Origin: Hirudinaria manillensis
Taxonomy: Eukaryota > Annelida > Clitellata > Hirudinida > Hirudinidae
Assembly (NCBI GenBank): GCA_034509925.1
Contig: CM067537.1
Coordinates: 5,580,001-5,644,000 of the forward strand
Direction: 5' to 3'
DNA: 64,000 bases
Every line of letters begins with the position of its first letter. Positions within the stretch are counted from its first letter, which is position 1. The notes beneath the pieces are model-generated. The model was given only the letters and a program-made list of their open reading frames with translations. It made no database searches and was not told the DNA's origin. The translations under genes and the position numbers were made by a program. Below, one piece after another: positions 50,505 through 62,918 of this stretch.

Positions 50505-51981
50505 AATTTATAAGAATCGTTATTTAACTTTTATCTGTGGAGGATGCATATCACGTATTTGAATCGAATTTGGACTGGAATTTAAAAAAAAAAAAGAAAA
50601 ATAAAAACATAAAAAATGCAATGAGATTATTAAATATTCATGTTTCCTTTAAAAAAAATTGCATTTTGAAAAGTGAATTGCAGAATATTAAATAAATATG
50701 CATTGGAATTTAATAGCTTGAATAAATATATAAATAAAAATTTGTCCATGCGTAGTACTAATCTCGAAATAACAAATATGTGCTTTCTTCATACCAAATA
50801 CTTTGTCGTCAATAATACAACTTTTGTATTATGCCTTGCAGTTTCGGCTGGAGTGTTACCAAAACTGAAACCACTAAGCCGCAGCAGGAGGGAAAAAAGA
50901 CTGATGAAGAAGTTTCAACAACATTATCCATAAATGAGAATTTATAGGAAGCTTATTTCTTAGATTGGGCGTGTAGCATAACAAAAATTAGCAATTACTG
51001 TTTTTGTTGTATAAAGTAAATTTATGGAATTTTGCTATGCGATGCAATAGGTTTGTTATCCAAAATGAAACTTTATAATGAACAGAAGTTAATTTATTAT
51101 TAATATGGAAAATATAAGTAGATACTGTGTAATAGACAACAAGCAACTGGCTAGAATCAGGTCTAGACTTTCACCATTAATAATTTTTTTATTTAATTAT
51201 TTGTTGCATAATTATTCTTAAAATCTTTTAACTTCACTTTTAATGCTTTGCTAACTTTACAAAACATAATCATTACAATTTTTCGTGAGACAGGATTTTT
51301 AACAAATGTGTGTTCTCCACAAATATGTATGATGCAGATAACTTCCAATTGATCAAATGGCATATTGAATTAGTAAATACTGCCATATTACGCCAACAAA
51401 GCACATTATAACATCGAGTTCCAAATTAATAAATAAATGTTTTATATTTACAAACGAGAAATTACTCGATGTAAATTTGATTAATAATAATGGAAGGCAA
51501 TCAGACATGTTCCTTTATGGTAATTATGTTATAATGAATGTTCATTGAAACCTCATTTCCATCGGTTTCCTTCTTAGCTCTGCATCAATTTGGTGCAGAA
51601 ACAAATGTTGGATCCCATTTTCATGAATTATGTTAGTTTTATAATGAAATGTAATAAACAAATGAAATAAAATATAATGTAATATAATTTTTAAAGATAA
51701 CAAGAAAAATTAGAAAAAATTGAAACAACTGTTTAATATTTCTTGAATGAAGGAAATAATAAAATATAAAAAGACGTGAAATTTCTTTTATCATTTGTAC
51801 AGGTAGCAAACACTTTCAGTTAGATTACCCTCGATTTTCATAATTGTACACAATATTCTTCAATTCTAAAACTAAAGATATAATAAACAAAAAAATGTTC
51901 AAATTTAGAATTAATTCTCCCATGTTGTCAAGGGGCCGTTTTGACGCTTTTTGTTTTATAAACAACAACATTGAAAAGTCG
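50505..51981. other. intergenic region between receptors C and D
   Basis: AT-rich. Two good acceptors followed by short frames could be alternative tail exons of C: after CCTTGCAG at about 50840 (in one phase RSRREKRLMKKFQQHYP) and after TTCCTTCTTAG at about 51577 (LCINLVQKQMLDPIF). Neither is proven. Confidence 0.4.
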
Positions 51982-52764
51982 ATGCGTCTTATCGTCTGGC
52001 TAACATTAATAAAAGGTTGAAATTTAATTAAATTTAAATTTAAAATCTGAAAAACCTTAGCAAAGCGTTTTCCAATACACTGACAAACAGCATGTCGTAG
52101 ATAAATTTAAACTGATTGATTGTCCTGCAGGAATAACATGCGTCAATATGCTTTTGATGATGTCTTTATATTCTTGTCCCGAAAAGTATAAATCTGAGAA
52201 AATAGTCGACGGTAATCGATTTAAATTGGCGGCCACGATTACGGACATGTGTAATTCCGGTGATTTGGTTTACGATTTGGATGATTCCTATTACGTGCAC
52301 ACCGTGGTGCTCTACGGTGGAAATGATAGAGTGCACGGTTTGTTTCGAGAATGGAATCCGTCTATTCCACGATTGTTCATCATCACCATTTATGCGATTT
52401 TATATTATTAATTAATTTCATTCGTGATTTTAATTATTAAATCTTATTAAGAAGCATTAATGATAACACATCTTGTCATTAATTAGCTTTATTTAATTAT
52501 TTGTCCGATAATTACAGGTAAAATTATATTCGGAAGCACATTTTCCGTTAATACTTATAACGGCCAAGATGCAATTTGTGGAAAATACCTCCAAAGAAGG
52601 GTAGTTGTTTTTCAAGGAATGAGAGTCAATTGTGAATTGATTACAGAGCCTGTTTCAAAAATTGGCCTCGTATTTACTAGTATGCCTTTTTTATTGGCGG
52701 AATTAGAGGTGCTAACTTTGGGTATGAGCTGTTATAATATTAAAAAAGCTATTATTACATTAAA

Positions 52765-52802
<38 letters not shown>

Positions 52803-55800
52803 GTCTATGCAAATCTTATCCGTAACATAACAATAGAAAATCAAGCAAAACAAAGTAATGATTAATCTTCAGAAAGTTACAAAGGATTAAATTTTGTAAA
52901 TATTTGTAAATTAAACAATTGTCAATTAGAAATTTCGAGCTTTCATCATCCTTTGCCGAAAGAAAACTGGCTTGGTGTAACACTTAAAATAATCTTCGGT
53001 CTTTGATTTCTATTATTTTTGGTCATGATTTTGTCGAGCAAAACCTTTAGCTGAAAGCATTAAAAAAAAAACAATTCACAAATCAAATTAGAAGCTTTGC
53101 GTCTTCTTATGAGTCTATGAGCGATAACCAATAGGCCTGTCTTTTCCGAAATTTACATATCTACTGCACTATATTGGCACCATTCTTCATTCAATATCGG
53201 TAGCGTTGACTGAAAAGATATACTGAAATACGTCGTTTAAATTGTACTTAACCTTAATCACCCGAAGAAGATGTGAACTTATAATTTTTATTGCCACTTC
53301 CTTTTACATTCTCTTTTAGTTCATTTAAATGGTACTTCCATGAGTGAATGTCGATGAAATTCTGAGTATAATTTTGATTGGATAAGCTTTAAACGTAAGA
53401 AGAATAAATGAAATATGTTTGTAGCAGCAGTAATCTTTTAATTAAATATTAGCTTCAGGAGAAGATGGTGAAGTAACGATGATGTATCAAGGATGTTTCA
53501 GTAAATTTACAAGTTTATTAACAAACGAAGACAATTTTAAAAATTGTGGAAAACTTTGCGTGACGCGATATTTCACTTATTCGGCTTTACAGGTTTTTCA
53601 ACCATTTTGAAACCATATCGTGTTACCGGGAATTGGTTAAAAAGGCTTCAAGCAATTTTGACAATTTCCTATTAATTAATACTTTTATTAATAGATTAAT
53701 AATTTTATAGTTTGCCTATTAATAACTGTTAATAAAAAATAATTTAAAAAAATTACATCATAATTAATGATGATGACAATCATACTTACAACTTCTGAAA
53801 AGTTTTGACCAAGCAAAATGTATTAGATAAGTTTTATATTTAATCAATTTGTTATATTTGCATAATATTGTATTTTTAGAGAGACGAATGTCACTGTGGA
53901 TATAACATTGATATGGCCGACTTGCTACCTGATAAACAATGCACAATTCCTTGTAGTTCTTCCCAGTTTAAATGCGGAGGAAACAACACTTATTCAGTGT
54001 ATTTAGGTTGATATTTATGTATTATCTACTACTTCTATTAATTGATAGATTTACTGCAACTGATTGTAGATCTAATTTGTAAACAATGATGGCCAATTTG
54101 CTAGAAAATTAGAAAATTTAGCTTTATAGAATTTAGAAAATCTACAACTAGTCCGTATAAAACTTTGAACGATTCAGTACAAGTGCAGTTGCCCTATTAC
54201 AAGGGTTGTGCAAGTACAGAACTTAAAAACGGTGTACAGAGTGATGACATGACTGTGACCAAATGTCTTCAAATGTGCGACAGTAGTTTCTTTGCCATAT
54301 TAAAGGTCTTTTCAGGATTCTATAAAGCTAAATCGCGTCATTAATTAAAATAATTTGATGCGTTTCTATTTATCCTGGTTTTCAAATCGCATTATTTATC
54401 TTTTGAAATTTTAATTCAATTGGCTTTATTAATAAGTAAATGTTATTAAATAACCGAAGAACAGATAACGCCTTAAAAGTAATTTTAAAATAATAAAACA
54501 TGAATTTTTAAAAACCTATTGAAATATTTAAAAGAACGGAACTTACTGTGCTTGTACCAACGACGAATCCAAGCTTTCATTTGCAAATTTCGATTCTTGC
54601 ACCGTTCCATGTGCTGGGGACCCAAATAGTTATTGCGGTGGAAGTACTTATTGGTCTGTATACGGAAGTGAGATTTGTAGAACATTTTTTATGATTACTT
54701 ATAACTTTGAAAATTATATTCCTTATTATATTAAAACGATTCAGCTTGCTTCAAACATAATCCGCCAACATTAAGTTGCTCGATACTCTTTCATTGTGCT
54801 AAATCGTGGGATGAATTTGGAGTTTGTGAAGGTGGATGTAAGAAGCATTATTTTGGTGAACACTGCATTGAAAGAGGTTTGACTTTATTTCAATAAGTTG
54901 CTCAAAGTTTATTGAATGATCATATTTCAAGCCGTTGAATTCTATGCGATAATATTAATGAAAAATAAAATAATCGAATAATTTGGTTAAAGAAATGAAT
55001 CTGTGACAATAATAAAGCCAATTTTATTTGATTGCAGTAATGGATTACTTTCAAGTAGATAAATGCATTTATGGCAATTTTTGCAAGCATGTTTCAAACA
55101 CTTTCTGCCTTTATAACTCTAAAAGATTGGCTCACGACTGTGCATGCTCCAACGGCTATTGGGACATTGAGAGAAATGGTGTTTGTGAAGGTAATAGTTA
55201 TTTTTGTAATATTATTTCAATGTTTGTCATTATAAATAATAACAATTTTATTATTTACGTTTATTGCACTGCTTTAATGAGTCCATGGGTCATAACTTCA
55301 TAAAAGACATTTATCATCTGTTTTGTTTCTTTTGTAATTTATTCACCAACGATTATGGTAAATTCCATAAATTAGTGATGTCAAATTTATGATATAAAAT
55401 ATATTTCGTTTTGAGATATTGATGAATGCATTTACGATGTTTGCCTTGCATTGACTTCGCTGTGCCAAAACAGAAGAGGTTCTTACGTTTGCAAATGCCA
55501 AGAGGGTTTCAGGTTGCATGGAGAGGTTTGCCAAGGTTTAATTTTAATTAAAATAATTCCATTTTTTCAATTGCTTTTATTAATTTTCCCAATTTTAATT
55601 TTTCTATTCCGACATCAATCGTGATGCGGAATTTGCTTCATAACTCTTACAAGTCTGAAAAATTAATGCCAGAATCACATAATAGAAGAGTTTCCTAGTG
55701 TCTTACAAGTGTCTTGGACTGAATTAACCCAATAAAAAATAAAATAAAATTACAATACGAAAAACAAAAATTTGTGAGTCGATATGAGGGTTGCCACAAG

Positions 55801-56698
55801 AGCTAAATGGTGAATATTTATATATTTTTCTGAAAACGGTTTAATATGACACAAAATTATTCGGGGCTAAAACCGTCCCGTCAACTTTTAATAAGCGTTA
55901 ATATTGAAACCGTTCGCAGTGAAAATCTCTGAAAATCTCATTCGTACAAATATTAACATAGACGTTTAATATGAAAACATTTCAGAATTAGTTGACACGT
56001 TGTTGACTACTAGAACAATTCCTTTCTCAACGCAATCTGGGAATCATACATCGTACGTCATGTCTGCAACTGGAGACAAAACTCTCACTCAACCGTTTCA
56101 AACCTTTGATAGTCAACTCAGTACAGAACTCTCCAGCACTTCACCATTATCAAATCGATCAGAACTCTCCAGCACTTCACCATTATTAAATGGATCAGTA
56201 CCTATCTGTAGCAGTGACCTGCATTCTTATCGGTGCATTTGCAACGATGGTTTTTGGAAAAGTGAAAAAGGAAGTTGCGAAGGTAAGAAAACATCTATTA
56301 TTGCCGTAAATATTAGAGACGATTCTAAATAATTTTAATATGTGAAACAGATATTGATGAGTGTACATATGAAACCTGTAATAACAAAACATCTAACTGC
56401 ATAAATACAAATGGTTCTTTCGTGTGCTTATGTCACAAAAATTTCTACAAAGCATCAACCGACGTATGCTTAAGTAAGGACTCTTCATTTTCCATTTTTA
56501 TATTTCTATGCACACACACGCACTGGCACATACAGCACCTTTGAAGTTTAAAAGTAAAAATTGCTTCATATTTTGCCAGTGAATGCAACTGCAGAGTTCA
56601 AAGTATCCGATAAAACCATTTTCACCATTTTGGTCATTTGTTTTTTAATGACAAATTTCATGTTCCTGCTGTGGTTGGTGCAGTTACTTCTTTATTAA
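51982..56698 (+). CDS. receptor D: lectin-WSC-WSC-EGF membrane protein
   Basis: Exons: 51982-52015 (signal, MRLIVWLTLIKG), 52131-52337 and 52518-52721 (lectin), 53459-53592 and 53880-54006 (WSC1), 54178-54305 and 54535-54667 (WSC2), 54745-54876 (Cys-rich EGF-like, SWDEFGVCEGGC), 55038-55190 (EGF), 55416-55535 (calcium-binding EGF), 55986-56282 (Ser/Thr stalk plus EGF half), 56351-56473 (calcium-binding EGF), 56580-56698 (helix). The sum is 1911 nt, 636 residues, uninterrupted, all GT-AG. The stalk contains a 36-bp tandem repeat (ELSSTSPL twice, from 56124). Its EGF half keeps only the last three cysteines, as at the same place in C. The helix ends FLLWL at TTG/GTGCAG; reading on gives VQLLLY and a stop. 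A frame after a TAG at about 56917 could be an alternative 75-residue tail. Confidence 0.78.
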
Positions 56699-57836
56699 TT
56701 TTATATTTGTTTTTAATTATAATTCAAAGAAATCAATCATTTATGTGATTAAAAATATTATATCCCATCAAAGAAATAAAGCATAAAGAATAGTTCAATA
56801 ATAGTTCAAAATCAAACCTTGAAATTAAAAAGACCAATTAGGAATAAAATACTAGGAATAGCATCAAAATAAATATTTGAAAAAAACTTAAAATGAAGAT
56901 TTTTAATTCAAGGTAGTTGGAAATCCACCCGAAAATTATCTCCACAAATTATAAAGACGGGCAGAATATTATAAATTTACATTTTGATGGCTTTTTAAAA
57001 AATAATAATTTCATTGATAATGATAATAATTTCCATTTCATTGGCACCAATTCTATCGATGTGGAGTCTAAAATTTATGATGGGACCACAACTGCAACGA
57101 TGTTCAGATCAATTGTGCTTGATATTCTCCATTATACTTAATTTCATTTCAGTTACGCATGGACAATGGAAGATTCTGATGAGTTACCAAACGCTGGAGA
57201 CTGAAATTATTTGGATACGAGACTCTCTAAGAATGTATTTCACAAACGTGAATATAGTTTCATAGGTCCATGATGTGGTGACTATAATAACAGATGACAC
57301 ATTACTTCTGTCGTGAAAAATCTATTACAAAGCAGTAAAAGGATCATTTGTACCTCACTTCACTTTTTTGTGTCTCAACTATCCCAATTTATTGTACTAT
57401 AGTTTATAGAAATCCTAGCTTAATTTTGCCTATCGCTTTATATGCAACCCTATCTGAGGGAGATCCCTGGTAATGCACTCTGGTTACTAACTTGTGTCAC
57501 ATTTGACTGTCTTCACATATCGCTATGCAGAAACTCAAAACATTCGAGCGAGCTTGAAGTTTCTAAGGGTCAAAATAGTTTAAACATTATTTTGTATGTA
57601 CTTTATAAAATTATAGAAACTTCTAATAAAAGATTTGCCAGATTCAGTTTAGGGGAAAATATTTTTGCAATAATTTGAATAAATTAAGTCAGAATCGTTG
57701 CAACGTGTGCAAAATGTAACGTTTAAGTTGTAAACTGTAGAAACTTATTTTATACTTTGCTGGAATTTCGGAATATCGCTTATTTGAATTGTACATTTAA
57801 AAAGAAAATAACATTTCACTTCACATTGTAAGAAAT
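56699..57836. other. intergenic region between receptor D and the Copia element
   Basis: AT-rich. Contains the possible alternative tail exon of D (about 56917-57141) and a second acceptor (ATTTCATTTCAG, about 57153). No independent gene. Confidence 0.45.
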
Positions 57837-57967
57837 TGTTGAGTTTTTATGTTTAAAAACTTGTTTTGTTAAAATAGTTCGAATTATTGTTTTAATGTTT
57901 TTTGGCCCCGCCCCTTCCTCCATTGTTGTTTCGCGTTTCTTGGTGTGTGAATAAAGTTACCGCAATA
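57837..57967 (+). repeat. 5' LTR of the Copia element
   Basis: 131 bp, identical to 60704-60834. Contains a GC box-like GGCCCCGCCCC and AATAAA near its end. Confidence 0.95.
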
Positions 57968-57983
57968 GGTTATGGGACCAGAG
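57968..57983 (+). other. primer-binding site of the Copia element
   Basis: GGTTATGGGACCAGAG directly after the LTR; GGTTATGGG pairs with the anticodon arm of initiator tRNA-Met as in half-tRNA priming of copia. Confidence 0.55.
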
Positions 57984-58058
57984 CTCCCCGAGCGCTAAGC
58001 AAGTTTTCTGAAGTCAGTTCGAACATTAGCAGTGCTGTTTTTTTTTAAATAACGTCAA

Positions 58059-60616
58059 ATGGACTCGATAGGAATAAAGATAAAGCCGTTGAGGTGCACG
58101 AGTGATTGGCCGATATGGAAAAGGCGAATTAGAGACTATATCGATTATCATGACGGTGCAATCGACGTTATCGATGGCAAGTTGCTGAAACCCGAACTAG
58201 CAGAAAACCCCACAGAAGAACAAAGAAAGGCTCACAAAGAAATCTCAGATAAGTTCAGAAAGGCTAACAGGCTAACTGATATGTCAAATCAGTTATAGCC
58301 AATGCTGTCTCAGAAGAAACCTACCAGAAAATCATGGATAGAGAGTCAGCAAGAGAAGTCTGGGAGGAGCTGAAAAGAAACTTCGAAGCATCAGCCAAAG
58401 ACCAACTTTTCCAAATTTGCAGTGAGTTTTTTAGTTTTGGATGGATATCAAACGTAGATGTCTCAGGCCAAGTAGCTAAACTAAAAACACTGTGGAACGA
58501 GCTAAATAGTGGTCTTCAAGAAGCAGGAGAAAGGAAACTACCAGAGATGTTGCTCATATGCAAAGTGATGCATATACTGCCAAGCAGTTTCCAAATCTTC
58601 AAGTCAAGTTGGCTAATGCTAAGTGATGAAAAGAAATCATTAGATGAACTAGTTACTCAGCTGTGCATGTTTGAAAGAGAGTTAAAGACAGATGTGACAC
58701 AGAGCTCAGCTCAGCAAGACATTCTAGTTGCCAACACCTCAAAGCAGAAACACATGTCTGAGAAGCCAAGAGCATTTAAGAAGAAGCAAGTCGGCAACTG
58801 TAATTACTGTCATGGAGCTGGTCATTGGGTAAAGCAGTGCAGCAAGTGGATCGCCGATGGAAGACCTGCAAAGAATTCTGCAACTTCATCATCCAGAACA
58901 AGTCATGATGAAACATTGAATACAGCATTGTGCTCGTTAGTCTTCGAGGCATCTACAGCAAATACTCATGATAAGTGGTTCATAGATAATGGAGCAACAA
59001 AACACATCACAAATAGTCCAGATAATTTTGAAACTTTCGAAAAGTTTGCAGTACCACAAACGGTACAAACTGCAGGAAAAGAAGTTCTTCCTGCTCTAGG
59101 TAAAGGTACAGTGAAAATTTTGGCCACAACAGGAAATAAGCAACAGGAACAAACCTTGTCAGATGTCTGGTATGTTCCTAGTTTGAGTAGAAATCTCTTC
59201 TCAGTTCTAGCTGCTCAAGACAAAAATTTACAGAGCAAGTTTCAGTCAACTGCTACAAAGTGTTGCTTAAGAATTCAGGGCAAAATAGTTATTCAAGGGA
59301 CAAGACAGTTAAATGGTACCTTATACGAAGCGGGACTGATAGCAATAAGTCCTGAAACTCCAGCCGAGGTAAACCTAGTCAGTGAATGTTCACTACTTCA
59401 ACTGTATCATGAACGATTTGGACACCAAGACAAACGTCATGTAAAAAGTCTTCTAAAGAGAGAATTGAACATCAATGTTCAGCTTGATACAGAGATATGT
59501 GAACCTTGCATCTATGGAAAGGCTCATAGATTAAAGTTTGGAAGAAGGGATGCCACCAGTAAACCAGGTGAACTCCTATCAGCAGATGTCTGTGGTCCTT
59601 TCAGTGGAGAATCGTTTAGCAGAAAACGATATTTTGTTGTCTTCAAAGATCATTTCAGTAAAATGAGATTCATCACATTCATCAGACAGAAATCTGAAGT
59701 CAAGCAAGCACTTCAGGAGGTTCTGGCTACAGCAAAGTGTCAAGGCCATAATGTGAAAGAATTTCTGAGTGACAATGGGGGTGAATTCGACAATGACGAA
59801 GTTCGAAATATCCTTCGCAGTCATGGAATCACGCAAAGACTGACAGCACCGTACACACCTCAGCAAAACGGTGGTAGTGAACGTGAAATCCGCACAATAG
59901 TAGAAATGGCTCGCACTTTGAAGCATTCAAATTCAGAAGCTGAATTTCCAGTGGCCATGTGGGCAGAATTGTGTTACACAGCTGTCTACATTCTGAACCG
60001 AACAGGCAAGTCATCAATAGATGCTGTGAGTCCATGGGAAGTTTGGACAGGTAAGAAACCTAGGATCAGTCATCTACGTATTGTTGGTTCTGCTTGTTAT
60101 GCTCACATACCTGATCAACGACGACAAAAGATGGATAAGAAAGCGATTAAAGGCTATCTAGTAGGCTACGATGGTGATGAACGCTACCGAGTATGGCTCA
60201 AGGAACAGAGGAAAATGATTTTCTCAAGAGATGTTGTATTTCAAGAAAAGCCAAAAGAATGTGGAGAAAATGTTGAGTTACAGATGCCAACAAAGTCCAC
60301 AACAGAACTTCACAGTGAATCCAACTCAGAAGGTGAAGATCAGCAGAGTCAAGGTAGTGAGGATGAAAACCAAGTTAGTACTGATGAAATTAGAAAACAA
60401 TCAGTAGGTCATCAGCTCAGAGATAGATCAGCTTTACAGAAACCCAAGAAGTTTGATGATTATGTATTGCTAACACAAGTAGCAGAAGTATATGTACTAG
60501 ACATAAAAGAACCAAACACATCAAGACAAGACATTTTTTCGTCAGAGAAAAAGTCACAGAAGGCGATGTGTGTGTCAAAAGAGTCTCATCAGAATTTCAG
60601 ATTGCAGACATCTTGA
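58059..60616 (+). pseudogene. Copia gag-protease-integrase polyprotein, frameshifted and RT-less
   Basis: Starts at ATG 58059 (58059-58298 open), then a one-base frame change near 58270-58300 leads into the 760-codon frame from 58334. Features in order: gag helices, zinc knuckle CNYCHGAGHWVKQC, protease motif FIDNGATKHIT (the usual DSG is DNG here), integrase HHCC finger (YHERFGH ... CEPCIYGK) and core with SADVCGPF, FLSDNGGEF and PQQNGGSERE for the DDE residues. After the integrase C-terminal region (RYRVWLKEQRKMIFSRDVVF) the frame jumps at about 60515 to RNase H-end sequence in another frame (ending near 60675), so the whole reverse transcriptase is gone. It cannot be autonomous. Confidence 0.88.
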
Positions 60617-60703
60617 CAAAACCAGTTGGTGGAGTGAGGCTGAACATGCTGAAGGACAGAATGGGACTTAAATAGTAATTCGGATTTTAACAAAATGAGA
60701 AGG

Positions 60704-60834
60704 TGTTGAGTTTTTATGTTTAAAAACTTGTTTTGTTAAAATAGTTCGAATTATTGTTTTAATGTTTTTTGGCCCCGCCCCTTCCTCCATTGTTGTTTCG
60801 CGTTTCTTGGTGTGTGAATAAAGTTACCGCAATA
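60704..60834 (+). repeat. 3' LTR of the Copia element
   Basis: Identical to the left LTR; preceded by AAAATGAGAAGG (polypurine tract). Confidence 0.95.
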
Positions 60835-61040
60835 GAAATTGGTTATTTCTGATTAGAAGTAAACCTTCTAATAATAATTACATTAAATGACAATTTAAAC
60901 AATTAAGACATTCGACGAAAAATAAACTTTCCTTTATTTAAGTAAACTCAACAGCAAAAACTCCAGAAATTATCAAATTAAAACTATGACGCCATACTTT
61001 GTAAACAACGATTTGTTTTCTAATTACCGATCATAGAGTG

Positions 61041-62558
61041 ATGATGATGATTCTTTTTGTCCTTTTGTCCATAACAGGAGGTAATTAATTTAAGGATTTC
61101 TAGTTATAATTATCCCGCTAAGGTTAATAATTTTTGTTTCTAGAGAAGCTTGGAAATTCAGAATCAATTAACATAATTCTGAAATCTCAAATAACTCTGT
61201 GCAACTCTGAGCAAGACGACAATTACTTGGAGATATATGACAAAAACAGGTATCACTTTTCCAAGATACTCACAAATTCGTGTCAGGAAGAAGATATAAA
61301 AGTATTTTTCTTTCTCTTTTATTACATACATTATGTCATCCTGTTTGGAGGTGAATCCATCCAAGATGGTAAAGATGAAGTTTCTACATTGCAATTATTT
61401 CAATGCCCTTCAATTTTCAATCATGTTATCAATACTCTTATTGAATTTATCAATTACAGGATGCAAAGTAATATATAAAAGTTATATCCCTAAATTTATT
61501 TTAAAATTATGAAATCTTTTTTATTTAATAATTTTCGCTATCTCCTTTCTAGATAACGTACTCTTGGGAGCGACCTTTCACGCCTACAAAAGTAACCAAA
61601 AAGATTGTGGTAGATACCTTAAAAGGAGTAGGCCAAGTTATCATGGAATGAGAGTAAATTGTGAATCGGCTTACGAAAAACAAACCGAAATCAATTTTAA
61701 AATGAGCAACTTTCCATTTTATTTGGCTGAAATCGAAATTTACACTTTCGGTAATTGAAAATTGTTCAATGTTAATTTCTTTTATGGCCATTTGCCTAAT
61801 TTCTCGATTCAAATCAGGTTCCGGGGAGACAGGAGCCCTGCCAAAAAAATATCAAGGCTGTTTTAGTGGATTTGCTTCGGATGGTATTTCGGAACTCAGC
61901 ATAAGATCTTGTGCACGATATTGCTCTGAGCAAAGTTTTATTTATTTTGCTTTCAAGGTTGGAGGCTTGATTCCTACGCTTGAGTTAGAGATTGGATATT
62001 TATTTAAATTCTTTTTAATGTCTTGATGTAGATGAGGTTTCGTATATATGTGTTGTATATTGAATTTTAGTTTAAAATATTTAGAATATAAAAATACAGC
62101 TTTCAAAATCCCACTTGCAAAATAATAGCATTATTAATTTCGCAAGCCCAATTACCCTTTGCAGTTGCGAACAATTTGAATCTAAAACAAAATGTAAATA
62201 TTAATTTTAAGGAAAAGAAATGTCATTGTAGAAATAATTTTGATGGACTTGTAGCTCATCCTAAAGAACATTGCAATACACCATGTGCTATTTTTCCAAA
62301 TTTGAAATGCGGTGGTAATGGGACATATACTCTGTACCTCAGTTAGTAAAACACGAGTCATCGATCTTACGGTCTTAAAAAAACAACAACTTTTGATTAA
62401 CATATTTTCTAAAAATATCTTTTCAAAAAGACCTGGTACAATTGCCTTATTACAAGGGATGTAGTTCTGGAAATCATTATGTTGTAGAGGATAGTGACGA
62501 CATGACAGTTGCCAAATGTCTTCTTTTGTGTGATAATAGTTATTTCGCTTTACTGAAG
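61041..62558 (+). CDS. receptor E: lectin-WSC-WSC membrane protein, 5' part
   Basis: Exons: 61041-61080 (signal, MMMILFVLLSITG), 61144-61368 and 61553-61750 (lectin; HYVILFGGES, GMRVNCES, LAEIEIYTFG), 61818-61957 and 62212-62341 (WSC1; KYQGCFSGF, KCHCRNNF, CGGNGTYTLYL), 62431-62558 (WSC2 first half; LVQLPYYKGCSSG, AKCLLLCDNSYFALLK). All phases agree with receptors A-D. The next expected exon is not reached because an LTR element starts 83 bp after the last donor. The insertion is in the intron, so the gene may be intact with its remainder beyond the window, or broken. Confidence 0.75.
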
Positions 62559-62641
62559 GTTAACATTTGCAAACAAGCAAGCTATTGTTCTTGAACGTAC
62601 TTTGAATTAGTTGCAGATGCATTTCTTTGGCTCCAAGATAT

Positions 62642-62905
62642 TGTAATAACCCGGGGTCCTCAAACTAATTATGGTAGGTCAGGTTTATTGAAAGTATTCG
62701 GATGGCTTGGAAGATATTCAAGGCCCTATTGCCTAAGTCTTTGCAGCTGCTAATTCTCCCTTTTTCCTTGCCCCCGTTTCCCGATTTGCTGAGCTGCATA
62801 ATCAGACCTAACCGAAGACTCCGTATAGTAGCCCTAATTTTATATTTTTTATCGCCATATAATTTTAAATAATTCTTTGGGTCATATAATTTTAGGGTTA
62901 TAACA
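62642..62905 (-). repeat. 3' LTR of the gypsy-like element
   Basis: 264 bp bounded by near-perfect 11-bp inverted ends; confirmed by the polypurine tract at its inner edge. Confidence 0.75.
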
Positions 62906-62918
62906 TTGCCCCCTCCTT
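62906..62918 (-). other. polypurine tract of the gypsy-like element
   Basis: AAGGAGGGGGCAA directly before the LTR, overlapping the stop codon of the open frame. Confidence 0.75.

Larger units (their letters stand above)
57837..60834 (+). mobile_element. Copia-type LTR retrotransposon, RT-deleted, recent
   Basis: 2998 bp, flanked by two identical 131-bp LTRs (57837-57967 and 60704-60834; TGTTGAG...GCAATA) and a 5-bp target duplication GAAAT (57832-57836 and 60835-60839). The primer-binding site GGTTATGGGACCAG follows the left LTR and resembles the initiator-tRNA-Met internal site used by Drosophila copia. A purine-rich tract precedes the right LTR. Inside are gag, protease and integrase in the Ty1/copia order, but reverse transcriptase is deleted and only the RNase H end remains. 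It lies between receptors D and E. Confidence 0.92.
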
